A stretch of DNA of 64,000 nucleotides from Nocardioides coralli (GTDB lineage: Bacteria > Actinomycetota > Actinomycetes > Propionibacteriales > Nocardioidaceae), in assembly GCF_019880385.1 (NCBI RefSeq), contig NZ_CP082273.1, positions 1,860,001-1,924,000 on the forward strand, in the 5' to 3' direction. The position numbers and the translations under genes are program-made. The notes beneath the pieces are model-generated. The model was not told the origin of the DNA. It ran no database searches and saw nothing but the letters and a program-made list of their open reading frames with translations. Of the stretch, positions 55,986 through 63,290 are shown one piece after another (position 1 is the stretch's first letter; the number at the start of each line of letters is the position of its first letter).

Positions 55986-58595
55986 TCACCGCAGGCCGAT
56001 GGTGACCTCGCGGACCGTCCCGTCGTCGAGCAACACGCGCAGCCGGTAGGTGTATCCCCGATCGACGTCGTCGGTGTCCCAGGCATACCGCCACGCCCCG
56101 TCGCGCCAGCTGAGCAACCAACCTGATGAGCCGCGGCCCCGGTAGAAGGCCTCGTTCACGGGGGCCCTGGTGCGGTCCCCGCGTACGGGGGGCAGCCACA
56201 CCGGCCGGATCACCGGCTCGACCGTCACGCCGTGCGCGTCGGTGATCTGCATGGCCACCGGGACCAGGCTCGGACGCCGGAAGACGCTCATCGCCTCCCC
56301 CGGGGAGATCGCCGGGTCGTTGACCGGCGGCAGGAAGCCGTCGACGCGGTAGACGACCCGGTAGCGGACCCGGGTCGCGCTGCTGTTGCCGGCCTCGTCG
56401 ACCGCCTCTGCGGTGGCGACGAAGAACCCGACGCCGTTGCTGTTGCCTCCCACCTGGGTGATGGAGCAGGGCCCGGCCAGGCCCGACAGGGCGTCGGTGG
56501 CCGCGCAGTCGGCCTCGGGCACCTCACCCAGCGTGTACGTCGCGCCGTCGGTCGGTCCGTTGACCTCGACGTGCGGCGGGGTCAGGTCGAGCTTGATCCC
56601 GTTCACCTCGCCCGTGCCGCAGTTCGCCGGCTCCGCCAGGTCGCACACGGGAGGGGAGGTCGCGGTCACCGCGCTGCCCTCATTGGTGACCTCGGTCGGG
56701 GGCGGGAGTGCTCCGACACCCGAGGGGTCCGTGGCGGACCAGTCGACCGACACCGGGGCGTTGTACCAGCCGTTGGCGTCGGGCGGGCGCTGCAAGGTCC
56801 CGGTCACCTCCGGCGGGGTGCGGTCGCCCTCGGGCACGACCGCGATGCCACCCGGATCCACGATGCGTCCGTCGGCGACGCCGTCGGCGTCACCGACACC
56901 GCCGTCGGTGAGGGTGATCTCCACCCGGTCGGCGAACACGGAGACGCGCTCCGACGGCAGCGTGGACCAGGTCTCGGTCGTGGGGTCGTACTTGGCGTAG
57001 CCGTTGACGCCCGTGGTGTCGCTGGTGTGGATGGTGAGGACCTGGTCCGTCCCGGGCGGCTCGATGCCGCTCAGCGTGAAGGACGCCAGGCCGGCCGGCA
57101 ACGTCGTCCCGGCTGGCGGGGGCGTCGGCAGCGTCGCGGGGTCCAGCGTGCTGACGTCCTCCAGCGTCGTCCCCGCCGGCGCTGCGATCGTCACGTAGGG
57201 GTCACCCGGGTCCGTCGAGCCGTTGGCCGGCAGCGAGGTCACGTGGGCCTGGTCGACGTCCAGGGTGCCGTCCCCATTGCCGTCACCCCCGTTGGGGCCG
57301 AGCGCCTCGAGCAGGTCCGGGACCCCGTCGTCGTCGTTGCTGGCGCCGGGTGCCCCCGCGAGCACGACGTCGCGGGGCACGATCCAGGTGTACTCGTTGT
57401 CGGTCGCACCGACCTGGATGCGGTGCTGGGTGTTCGAGCCGTCGAGCGTCAGGTAGCACTCCCACCCGTCCGCGCCGGCGACGGCAGGGAAGTCGACGGG
57501 CCCCGACCCGGATCGTTGGACGTCGAGGTCGCTGCCGCCGTCGGGCCAGTCGGAGCAGTACACCGAGAACTGGGCCGTGGTCGGCTGCGCGAGGTCGTCG
57601 ACGAGGTGGACGCGGGCCGGCACCCACGGTCCGAGGTCGAGCACCGTGTCGGCGGAGATGTCCACGGTCCCGGCGTCGAGGACGAATTGGCGCCCGTTGG
57701 TCGAGGAGCCCGTCGCCGTCACGTGGTACTGGCCGGGTGACACCGGGACGGCGTAGGTGCCGTCGGGGCCGACCTCCGCGTGTACCACGAGGGCCGTGCC
57801 GCCCTGTCCCTGGTTGACCGCGTCCACGACGTCGATCGAGACAAGGTCCGTGTCGGCGTCCGGCAGAGCGACGGTCCCCGACAGCGTGACCGGGGTCGGG
57901 ATCACCACCTCGACGACGTTGCTGCCGCTCGGGTCGACGACCAGAGGACGGTACTGCGGCGTGCCGGCGGCGGGGGACACGGTGAGGTGACACCCCTCCT
58001 CCTCGGCGGTGTCCAGCGTGACCGGGAAACCCCAGAGGCCCAGGTCCCCCGACCCCGTGGCATGGCTGTTGAGGAGGAGTCGCTCGCGGCTGTCCTCTCC
58101 CTCGAACCATCTGCTGGGGAACCGGTCGAAGCAGCTGAGCACGGCCCGTCCCCCGCGCGGTGTGCCGTCCGGTCCGACGAGTCGAACGGTGACGGGGCGG
58201 TGGTAGGCGGCGTCGAGATCCACCACCACATTGGCGGTGCCCACGCTCACCTCCTCCTCGAGCCAGGCCTTCGTGCCCCTGTCGGGCCAGCTGCCGGTGT
58301 GGACGTCCGCCTTCACGAGGTAGTCGTCGTTCATGGGTACGTCGACCGAGTAGCCGCCGTCCAGACCCACGTACGCCCATGCGACTGACTCCCCGTCCGA
58401 GGCCCGCAAGACATTCACGAAGTTCTCGACCGCGCCCCCCTCGCCGTCGGTCGAGAGCGGCCCCGCGGGAGTGCTGATCGTGCCCGAGATCGTGACTGTC
58501 CCGGCAGCGCTCGCGCTGACCGGGACGAGGAGGCTGGCGGTGGCGACCAGCAGGGCCACGAGCCCCACCCTGAGCGCTGACGGGCGTACGAACAT
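55986..58595 (-). CDS. Large secreted multidomain surface protein
   Basis: An 869-residue exported protein. Signal peptide (RVGLVALLVATASLLVPVSASA), then several carboxypeptidase-regulatory-like segments (GTISTPAGPLST, SVDVPMNDDYLVKADV, GTVALPDADTDLVSIDVVDA, YAVPVSPGQYHVTATG). A calcium-type thrombospondin-3-like stretch NDDDGVPDLLEALGPNGGDG near residue 430 is followed by a DUF4394/choice-of-anchor-like region. The C-terminal third has Ig-like VSVDWSATDPSG and a cysteine-rich stretch. No sortase motif is seen. Likely a cell-surface or matrix protein. ATG at 58595 follows GGGGAA. Confidence 0.72.
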   Translation of the reverse strand: MFVRPSALRVGLVALLVATASLLVPVSASAAGTVTISGTISTPAGPLSTDGEGGAVENFVNVLRASDGESVAWAYVGLDGGYSVDVPMNDDYLVKADVHTGSWPDRGTKAWLEEEVSVGTANVVVDLDAAYHRPVTVRLVGPDGTPRGGRAVLSCFDRFPSRWFEGEDSRERLLLNSHATGSGDLGLWGFPVTLDTAEEEGCHLTVSPAAGTPQYRPLVVDPSGSNVVEVVIPTPVTLSGTVALPDADTDLVSIDVVDAVNQGQGGTALVVHAEVGPDGTYAVPVSPGQYHVTATGSSTNGRQFVLDAGTVDISADTVLDLGPWVPARVHLVDDLAQPTTAQFSVYCSDWPDGGSDLDVQRSGSGPVDFPAVAGADGWECYLTLDGSNTQHRIQVGATDNEYTWIVPRDVVLAGAPGASNDDDGVPDLLEALGPNGGDGNGDGTLDVDQAHVTSLPANGSTDPGDPYVTIAAPAGTTLEDVSTLDPATLPTPPPAGTTLPAGLASFTLSGIEPPGTDQVLTIHTSDTTGVNGYAKYDPTTETWSTLPSERVSVFADRVEITLTDGGVGDADGVADGRIVDPGGIAVVPEGDRTPPEVTGTLQRPPDANGWYNAPVSVDWSATDPSGVGALPPPTEVTNEGSAVTATSPPVCDLAEPANCGTGEVNGIKLDLTPPHVEVNGPTDGATYTLGEVPEADCAATDALSGLAGPCSITQVGGNSNGVGFFVATAEAVDEAGNSSATRVRYRVVYRVDGFLPPVNDPAISPGEAMSVFRRPSLVPVAMQITDAHGVTVEPVIRPVWLPPVRGDRTRAPVNEAFYRGRGSSGWLLSWRDGAWRYAWDTDDVDRGYTYRLRVLLDDGTVREVTIGLR

Positions 58596-58735
58596 CGTGG
58601 ATTCCCCGGTCCGGTGGTCGCGCGACCACCACAACCGGGGAGCGTGGCACCCGGCCGGAGCACGGACAGGAGTCAAGACCAGCAGATACCCAATCGCGGT
58701 TAACTCTGCCGGTTGCGCGGGCCCCCGGAGATGCA

Positions 58736-58774
58736 GTCAGGGACGGCCCCGATCGCGCCGGGACCGCCCCTGAC
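58736..58774 (-). terminator. Terminator of the tRNA-Pro remnant
   Basis: GTCAGGG (58736-58742) and CCCTGAC (58768-58774) enclose two further paired blocks (CGG/CCG and CCCG/CGGG) with single mismatches. It lies 18 bases beyond the tRNA 3' end, so it is probably the original tRNA gene terminator left on the chromosome side. Confidence 0.65.
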
Positions 58775-58791
58775 GAGCGTGTGCCATCCAG

Positions 58792-58827
58792 TCGGGCTGA
58801 CAGGATTTGAACCTGCGACCCCTTGAC
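58792..58827 (-). other. 3' fragment of tRNA-Pro(GGG): island attachment site
   Basis: On the minus strand the sequence reads TCAAGGGGTCGCAGGTTCAA and continues ATCCTGTCAGCCCGA: the 3' anticodon-stem arm, T arm and acceptor end of tRNA-Pro(GGG). The D arm, the 5' acceptor strand and the anticodon itself are absent; unrelated sequence follows at 58828. This is what a tRNA-integrating element leaves at one end. The intact tRNA should lie at the other end, to the right of the window. Confidence 0.8.
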
Positions 58828-58992
58828 GTTGCTTAGGCACTGTGACCGTTCTCGGCGTGATGCGCCACATTAGGCGCTGACCTGCGGAAACTGTGTCTTG
58901 CACTCTTGTCGTTTCTTGAGCTATTCAGGCCGCCACTGGCCGATTTTGCCGGCGTTTACGACTAGTAAGCGTCCATCGTGTGACCGTTGCGG

Positions 58993-59208
58993 CTACCGGT
59001 GGCGCACCGGGACCACCCAGCGAAACGCGCTGAGGAAAGATCGGCGACACCAGCACGTGGATGAGCAGTGGCAGCGCTGCATCCCGGCCGCCTCGGCGGC
59101 GCGTGTCGCGACTGCTGCACCCAGGTAGAGCGTGAACACGATGACCGCGCCGAGTCTCATCGTTTCGAAGGTACTCCCCGCGACGGGCACAGCTCGCCGA
59201 CCAATCAT
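58993..59208 (-). CDS. Small cysteine-rich protein, mer-linked
   Basis: A 71-residue frame whose ATG overlaps the merR stop (ATGA); an internal ATG at 59160 gives a 55-residue form that begins MRLGAVIVFTLYLGAAVA. It has one hydrophobic helix, then the Cys/Trp block QRCHCSSTCWCRRSFLSAFRW. Related short CxCxxxCWC proteins occur in actinobacteria, sometimes near metal genes, with no known role. The start is uncertain; the gene looks real. Confidence 0.65.
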   Translation of the reverse strand: MIGRRAVPVAGSTFETMRLGAVIVFTLYLGAAVATRAAEAAGMQRCHCSSTCWCRRSFLSAFRWVVPVRHR

Positions 59209-59606
59209 GCGTTCGGCGCGATGATGTGACAGACCTGGCCGTCGGAGCAGTCGGCGGGATCGAGCCGGTCACTGCGGCTGATCAGGCCTTCGATCTCCGT
59301 CTCGAGGTCGGCGAGCTCACGTTGCCGCTCACGGATGTCGTCCAGCTTGGCCAGGAGCAGGGAGTGGACGTGCTCGCACGGCACGGCTCCGTCGCGTCGC
59401 AGGTCGAGGATGCTGGCCAGTTCGACCAAGGTGAGCCCGGCCGCCTGTCCGCTGCGGATGAACGCAAGTCGCGCGAGGATCGAGGCGTCGTATTCGCGGT
59501 ATCCGTTCGTCCCGCGCTGCGGTGGCGGCAGCAGACCGCGCCGCTCGTAGAAGCGGACGGTCTGCGTCGGCACGTCAGCCGCGGCGGCTACCTCTCCAAT
59601 GCGCAT
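59205..59606 (-). CDS. merR: MerR-family metal-responsive regulator
   Basis: A 133-residue MerR protein: MRIGEVAAAADVPTQTVRFYERRGLLPPP, GYREYD, RLAFIRSGQAAGLTLVELASIL. Its metal-binding cysteines are in PCEHVHSLL (about residue 80) and in DCSDGQVC near the C terminus, the arrangement of mercury- and other heavy-metal sensors. It is divergent from the trx-like/merT/merA-like genes and faces a MerR-type promoter. The ATG at 59606 has TAGGGT at -12, so it is leaderless. Confidence 0.88.
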   Translation of the reverse strand: MRIGEVAAAADVPTQTVRFYERRGLLPPPQRGTNGYREYDASILARLAFIRSGQAAGLTLVELASILDLRRDGAVPCEHVHSLLLAKLDDIRERQRELADLETEIEGLISRSDRLDPADCSDGQVCHIIAPNA

Positions 59607-59612
59607 GGCTTC

Positions 59613-59618
59613 ACCCTA
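59613..59618 (-). promoter_or_regulatory. -10 element of merR, leaderless
   Basis: TAGGGT ends six bases before the ATG at 59606. Confidence 0.55.
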
Positions 59619-59622
59619 CGAC

Positions 59623-59654
59623 TTGACCTTGCACCGCGGATCAAGGTTTAGCGT
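59623..59654 (+). promoter_or_regulatory. MerR-type promoter with operator
   Basis: TTGACC (-35, 59623-59628) and TAGCGT (-10, 59649-59654) are 20 bases apart, the overlong spacer typical of MerR-activated promoters. Inside it ACCTTG (59626-59631) and CAAGGT (59642-59647) form an inverted repeat. The -10 ends six bases before the ATG at 59661, so the activated transcript is leaderless. Confidence 0.8.
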
Positions 59655-59660
59655 GGCGGC

Positions 59661-59960
59661 ATGGACATCACGCTGCTCTACTTCGAGGACTGCCCGAACT
59701 GGAAGCTCGCTGACGAACGCCTCACCGCGCTTGCCGCGGAACGACCGGACATCCACCTGTCCCGCCACCTCGTCGACACTCCGGAGGAGGCCGTGCGCAC
59801 CGGCTTCAACGGTTCTCCTAGCATTCAGGTGGACGGCGTGGACGTCTTCGCGGAGCCCGGTTCCGCGGTCGGCCTCTCCTGTCGCAGGTATCCGACACCG
59901 GACGGGTACGAGGGAGCGCCCACGCTCGAGCAGCTGCGGACGGTCCTGGCCGATGCGTGA
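59661..59960 (+). CDS. Thioredoxin-like protein of the mer cluster
   Basis: A 99-residue protein: DITLLYFEDCPNWKLADERL at the start (a CPNW motif at the place of the thioredoxin CxxC), NGSPSIQVDGVDVF in the middle and LSCRRYPTPDGYEGAPTLEQL at the end, where the last cysteine sits. Similar proteins occur beside mercury genes in actinobacteria and are often annotated as thioredoxin- or alkylmercury-lyase-like. A role in holding or passing Hg(II) is inference. Its stop overlaps the next gene. Confidence 0.78.
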   Translation: MDITLLYFEDCPNWKLADERLTALAAERPDIHLSRHLVDTPEEAVRTGFNGSPSIQVDGVDVFAEPGSAVGLSCRRYPTPDGYEGAPTLEQLRTVLADA

Positions 59961-60262
59961 CCGTCTCGCGACCCTCGGGCCGATCGCTGCGGTCGCCGGG
60001 GCACTGGGGCTGTGCTGTGGGCTTCCGGTCCTCCTCTCGCTGGGAGTCACCGGCGCTGTCGCAGGATGGTCATTACAGAGCTGGACCCTCCTGAGCCTCG
60101 GGCTCCTGCTGGCCGCCCTCGAGGGCCCGGATCCACCGACGCCGGAGGCACGACCACACGTGCCACCGACCAGCAGCGGCCGTCTCCAGTACGGCAGCGA
60201 CCGCCGAGCCCACATGCAACGCCACCGATCCCTCCGGCACAGACAAGGAGATCAACCTATGA
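59953..60262 (+). pseudogene. merT: MerT-like mercury transporter, frameshifted
   Basis: The frame starts at ATG 59953 and codes two membrane helices with the paired cysteines LCCGLPVLLSLG, the mark of small MerT-like carriers. After LLLAAL the frame loses sense; the +1 frame continues RARIHRRRRHD and ends GTDKEINL with a stop (60260-60262) that overlaps merA by ATGA. Removing one A, at about 60122, joins the two into a 102-residue protein (309 bases, exactly 103 codons). As written, the first frame runs in frame into the MerA-like gene. Confidence 0.75.
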
Positions 60263-61611
60263 GCCAGCACTTCGACCTGATCGTCATCGGCGCCGGCATG
60301 GACGGGGTCGCGGCCGCGAACAAGTGCGCAGCCCAGGGCTGGGGAGTGGCCATTGTCGACTCGCTTCCCTATGGAGGCACGTGCGCGTTGCGTGGGTGTG
60401 ACCCGAAGAAGATCCTGCGCCGCGGGGCCGAGGTCATCGACAGCGCGCGGCTGATGCGCGGCCGGGGCATCGACGACGCGGAGCTTTCCATCAACTGGGC
60501 CGACCTCATGAAGCACAAGCACGGCTTCACCGACCCCGTCCCCCAGAACATGGAAGACGGCTTGAGCAGCAGCGGCGTCACCACCCTCCACGGCCACGCC
60601 AGGTTCACCGGCCACCGCCAGCTCGAGATCGACGGCGTCCGCCACGACGCCGACCGCTTCCTGGTCGCCACCGGCGCCCGACCCCGCCCGCTGAACTTCC
60701 CCGGCCACGAGCACCTCATCGACAGCACCGACTTCCTGGATCTCGAGGAACTCCCTTCGCGGATCCTGTTCGTCGGCGGGGGCTTCATCTCCTTCGAGTT
60801 CGCCCACATCGCCGCCCGGGCCGGCAGCTCGCCCGTCATCGTCGACCGCGGCGAACGGCCGTTGAAGAGCTTCGACCCCGACCTCGTCGAGCTCCTCGTC
60901 GACCGCGGCCGAGAGGTCGGCATCGACCTGCACCGGACCACCACCATCGTCGACGTGCAGACCCGTGACGGCCACTACCAGGTCACCCTCGAGCACGCCG
61001 GCGCCCACGAGACGATCGAGACCGACCTCGTGGTCCACGGCGCGGGACGAGTCGCGGCGCTGGCCGACCTGGGTCTCGACGCCGCTGGTATCGACTGGGG
61101 CGAGCACGGCATCCACGTCGCCGAACACCTGCAGAGCACGACCAACCCCGCCATCTGGGCCGCCGGGGACTCCGCTGACACCGCGGGGATGCCCCTCACC
61201 CCGGTCGCGGTCTCCGAAGCCAAGGTCGCCGCCTCCAACATGCTCAAGGAGAAGACCACCATCCCCGACTATGCCGGCATCCCGACAGCGGTCTTCACCA
61301 TCCCCGAGCTCGCGCGAGTCGGCATGCTCGAGTCCGAGGCCCGCACAGCCGGGATCGACCTCGCCGTGCGCTACTCCGACACCAGCGGCTGGTACTCCAA
61401 CTACCGCATCGGGGAGACCACCGCGGCCGCCAAGATCCTCATCGACCAGTCCACTGACCAGATCGTCGGAGGGCACCTCCTAGGACCCGAGTACGGCGAA
61501 CTGGTCAACACTCTCGGCCTGGCCATCAAGGTCGGTCTCACCACCCGACAGCTCAAGTCCGCCACAGCCGCCTACCCCACCATCGGATCCGACCTCGGCT
61601 CCATGCTCTAG
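60259..61611 (+). CDS. Mercuric-reductase-like flavoprotein
   Basis: A 450-residue pyridine-nucleotide disulfide oxidoreductase of the MerA/lipoamide-dehydrogenase type. FAD motif GAGMDGVAA near residue 10, redox disulfide C42-ALRG-C47, NADPH motif GGGFISFEFA and the second FAD motif WAAGDSA. It lacks the N-terminal HMA domain and the C-terminal cysteine pair of classical MerA, and the dimer-interface His of glutathione reductase is Tyr (AYPT). So mercury reduction is plausible from context but not shown. ATG at 60259 follows AAGGAG. Confidence 0.8.
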   Translation: MSQHFDLIVIGAGMDGVAAANKCAAQGWGVAIVDSLPYGGTCALRGCDPKKILRRGAEVIDSARLMRGRGIDDAELSINWADLMKHKHGFTDPVPQNMEDGLSSSGVTTLHGHARFTGHRQLEIDGVRHDADRFLVATGARPRPLNFPGHEHLIDSTDFLDLEELPSRILFVGGGFISFEFAHIAARAGSSPVIVDRGERPLKSFDPDLVELLVDRGREVGIDLHRTTTIVDVQTRDGHYQVTLEHAGAHETIETDLVVHGAGRVAALADLGLDAAGIDWGEHGIHVAEHLQSTTNPAIWAAGDSADTAGMPLTPVAVSEAKVAASNMLKEKTTIPDYAGIPTAVFTIPELARVGMLESEARTAGIDLAVRYSDTSGWYSNYRIGETTAAAKILIDQSTDQIVGGHLLGPEYGELVNTLGLAIKVGLTTRQLKSATAAYPTIGSDLGSML

Positions 61612-61915
61612 GTGCGCTGACCGCCGTCTCGACACGTTCCGAGGCAATGCCCGCCACGCAGACAGACGCCGGCCCGCCGGTCTGTAGCCGAGGCCGCTGC
61701 AAGCGGATTTGAACCGAAAAGCCTCTGGACAACTTCGGCGCCCAGATCGCACTACCGGATGACTCGGATCCCTTCGTGAAACCTCGGGCTGCTGGGGAGG
61801 TTCCCCTTCGGACGGCTCCAGACTATGGGACTGTCTCGGGATGGTGCCCTGTCGTTTCCGATGACCTTCTGATGACCCTGTGCAATCCCCCGGAGCTAGG
61901 AGGTGAGGCGGGCCA
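61612..61915. other. 304-base gap without a recognisable gene
   Basis: Between the MerA-like gene and the next ORF I find no convincing coding frame, tRNA or strong terminator. A GATTTGAACC stretch near 61705 recalls a tRNA T arm but has no matching acceptor or anticodon parts. Confidence 0.5.
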
Positions 61916-62407
61916 GTGGAGCTGGACACCGGCTACTGGGAGCCTATAGAGATGAGCGAGGACCGGGAGCACGTGGCAGCGGAGGGCACAGCTTCAAACG
62001 GAGACACCTGGGCGCTGCTGTACCGGCCTGGAGGCGAGGGCGGGAGGCACTACTTGGCGTTGCTGGTGAACGGGGAAGAGCGCGAAAGCGGGTCCGGTTT
62101 CGACATTCCTGACACGACCGAGATCGGGTTCGGAGGTGGGCTGACGCCAGGGCAGGGCAACTACTACCTGTACGGCCTCGTCACCTCCCGGATCCACACC
62201 GTGCGCGCAGAGGGCCGCACGGGGCGTGGGCATTCTGACGTGATGACCACCGCCCTTTCCCGAGCATCGGCCAACGACGGAGGTGCCCTGCGCGTGTTCG
62301 TTGTCGTTCGCCCGCCGGTCGAGGACGTGAGCGCCCTTGTGGGACTGGATCGAAAGGGGCGCACAGTTCAGCGAATCCCGTTCCCGGGGATCGATGATCG
62401 TTCCTGA
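61916..62407 (+). CDS. Hypothetical protein, 163 residues
   Basis: I do not recognise this family. The start is GTG at 61916, behind a strong AGGAGG at 61899-61904. The protein is soluble, with several likely beta strands (WALLYRPGGEGGRHYLALLV, FVVVRPP) and no signal peptide, membrane helix or clear metal motif. Sitting between metal genes of the island, it may be cargo with an unrelated job. Confidence 0.65.
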   Translation: MELDTGYWEPIEMSEDREHVAAEGTASNGDTWALLYRPGGEGGRHYLALLVNGEERESGSGFDIPDTTEIGFGGGLTPGQGNYYLYGLVTSRIHTVRAEGRTGRGHSDVMTTALSRASANDGGALRVFVVVRPPVEDVSALVGLDRKGRTVQRIPFPGIDDRS

Positions 62408-62527
62408 CGCCACGCCCGCTGCTTGGCAAAAGGCTGGTTCGCGTCAGGCACCACCGCGCCCGCCCCCTACGGTGCGCTGCGACTTTCCAAGAGGACGGAC
62501 CAGAGCCCCGGGACGAAGCGGCGCGGT

Positions 62528-63076
62528 TCATGACACGTCGAGGACGATCCTTTGCTCCGGTCGCAGCTGCAGCTCGGCAGGGTTGCCAGCCACCCGGCGG
62601 CCGTTGACAGTGACCGACACTCCGTTGTCGGTGGTGACGCCGCCGATCTGGTCCTCACTGAGCGGCACGTTCCACTGGGTGAAGAGTTGGCCGAGGGTGA
62701 AGGTCTCACCGACGGTGTCGGCCTCGATGTGGATGGTGCCGTCGCTCTCATGCGTGTGGACGGCCGACATGGCGCCGGTGCTGGGGTCCACGCCGATGTT
62801 GGGAGGGATGAGTACCTGCTCGCCGTCAACGACGATGCTGAGGGTGGGGTGGTAGTGCTCGGCGGTGCCCATCGGTCCGAGGTCGAGTCCCGCCGCCTCA
62901 ACCAGGCCGGGGACGTCGTCGACCGGCGCCGGCCAGGGCGGCATCGTCGCGGCGGCGCCGCGCTCCTGCGCCACGGGGACTGAGCCGTCCCCGTCACCGG
63001 CACATCCGGCGAGGGCGAGCGTCGCGACGGTGGCCAGGCTCATCACCACGGTCGTCGATCGGATTCGCACGTTCAC
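62528..63076 (-). CDS. Lipoprotein with His-rich domain
   Basis: A 182-residue exported lipoprotein. Signal peptide with lipobox LALAGC, then a domain with HYHPTLSIVVDGEQVLIPPNIGVD, AVHTHESDGTIHIEAD, FTLGQLFTQWNVPLS and GVTVNGR-like VSVTVNGRRVAG. The His residues could bind metal, fitting its place next to a heavy-metal ATPase. The family is known only as hypothetical lipoproteins. GTG at 63076 has TAGCAT seven bases upstream. Confidence 0.75.
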   Translation of the reverse strand: MNVRIRSTTVVMSLATVATLALAGCAGDGDGSVPVAQERGAAATMPPWPAPVDDVPGLVEAAGLDLGPMGTAEHYHPTLSIVVDGEQVLIPPNIGVDPSTGAMSAVHTHESDGTIHIEADTVGETFTLGQLFTQWNVPLSEDQIGGVTTDNGVSVTVNGRRVAGNPAELQLRPEQRIVLDVS

Positions 63077-63083
63077 GACCCCG

Positions 63084-63089
63084 ATGCTA
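63084..63089 (-). promoter_or_regulatory. -10 element of the lipoprotein gene
   Basis: TAGCAT ends seven bases before the GTG at 63076. Confidence 0.5.
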
Positions 63090-63290
63090 CGAGAGCGCTG
63101 GCCGGGGACGGTCGTCAGCACCGGTCGACACATCCCGGTGCGGAGACCGGACTCGGCTCGATTCTCGGGCCGGCATTCGCCTGCGTGCCTCGCGTGGTGA
63201 GCGATGCGACGGCGCATCGGGTGAGGCACCATCCCGCTGCCGCCAGCAGCCGCTTGAGCGGCACGCTTGGCGTCGTGCGTGTGAGGTCTC

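Noticed and set aside
58993..59272. Integrase expected next to the attachment site
   Set aside because: Frames here are short; the only plausible gene is the small Cys-rich protein.
61690..61740. tRNA-like GATTTGAACC stretch after the MerA-like gene
   Set aside because: No acceptor stem, D arm or anticodon loop can be built around it.
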